NCBI GenBank assembly: GCA_900208305.1
Contig: OAPG01000006.1
Location: forward strand, 682,001 to 746,000
Direction: 5' to 3'
DNA length: 64,000 bases
From: Melanopsichium pennsylvanicum
Lineage: Eukaryota > Basidiomycota > Ustilaginomycetes > Ustilaginales
The position numbers were made by a program, and so were the translations under genes. Every line of letters begins with the position of its first letter. Position 1 is the stretch's first letter. Below are positions 63,935-64,000 of this stretch, piece by piece. The notes under the pieces are model-generated. The model did not search any database. It saw nothing but the letters and a program-made list of their open reading frames with translations, and had not been told where the DNA came from.

Positions 63935-64000
63935 ATGAGTTTCTCACCACCAGTCCCAGAGGAAAACGCTGTTGTAGCCGAGTCCTCAACTACTACCATC
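63935..64000 (+). CDS. 5' end of an unidentified protein gene (cut by window end)
   Basis: 22 codons from ATG in a CAACATG context to the window end, beginning MSFSPPVPEENAVV. This is too short to name. The leader is C/A-rich, like those of other genes here, and composition is protein-like. A spliced upstream start (63805-63812 joined to 63895) would add 16 residues in the same frame, so the true start is uncertain. Confidence 0.45.
   Translation, partial: MSFSPPVPEENAVVAESSTTTI

Overview
The window looks like nuclear DNA of a basidiomycete smut fungus (Ustilago, Sporisorium or Pseudozyma type). Most genes are long, nearly intron-free ORFs at roughly 50-55 % GC. The few introns are short GT-AG introns with CTAAC/CTGAC-like branch sites. 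Encoded proteins carry long Ser/Pro/His/Gln-rich disordered regions, and the gene set is fungal (PIF1, TFIIIC, KNR4, GPI16, CWH41, RAD14, YDJ1, a Con7-type zinc finger). The genus is inference; no sequence search was possible.

Layout. 0-3.3 kb: 3' end of a peroxisomal-type 3-ketoacyl-CoA thiolase and an acidic nuclear-looking protein. 3.3-10 kb: an unusually long gene-free stretch with a CpG-depleted island and a polypyrimidine repeat, lying upstream of a Con7-type transcription factor. 12-21 kb: a frameshifted class I glutamine amidotransferase, a DnaJ-X protein, a U2 snRNA gene, PIF1 helicase and a Cys/Met-metabolism PLP enzyme. 21-31 kb: a TFIIIC subunit, divergent from a large TBC RabGAP-Uba4 fusion gene, and a YTH (m6A reader) protein. 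32-44 kb: an MFS exporter, a KpsF-like SIS protein, a Ydj1-type DnaJ and a signal peptide peptidase. 46-64 kb: a ferric reductase, PIG-T/Gpi16, a tiny spliced zinc-binding protein, a Knr4/Smi1 protein, glucosidase I, XPA/Rad14 and the first codons of another gene.

The strongest observation is a U2 snRNA gene (about 15622-15935) interrupted by a perfect-looking mRNA-type intron (15639-15746) inside the loop of stem-loop I. Splicing it out restores the conserved U2 5' domain, so functional U2 would itself depend on the U2-containing spliceosome. The second is the single reading frame joining a TBC1D5-like RabGAP to a complete Uba4/MOCS3-like E1-rhodanese enzyme. Several genes have coding exons too short for simple ORF finding (17 nt, 12 nt, 71 nt and 101 nt first exons); their structures are reconstructed here.

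The genes do not form a metabolic cluster. They are mainly housekeeping functions: RNA splicing and Pol III transcription, ER protein maturation (signal peptide peptidase, GPI transamidase, glucosidase I), chaperones, and DNA maintenance (PIF1, RAD14). They are arranged in alternating divergent and convergent pairs with 3' gaps of about 110-390 bp at most convergent ends.
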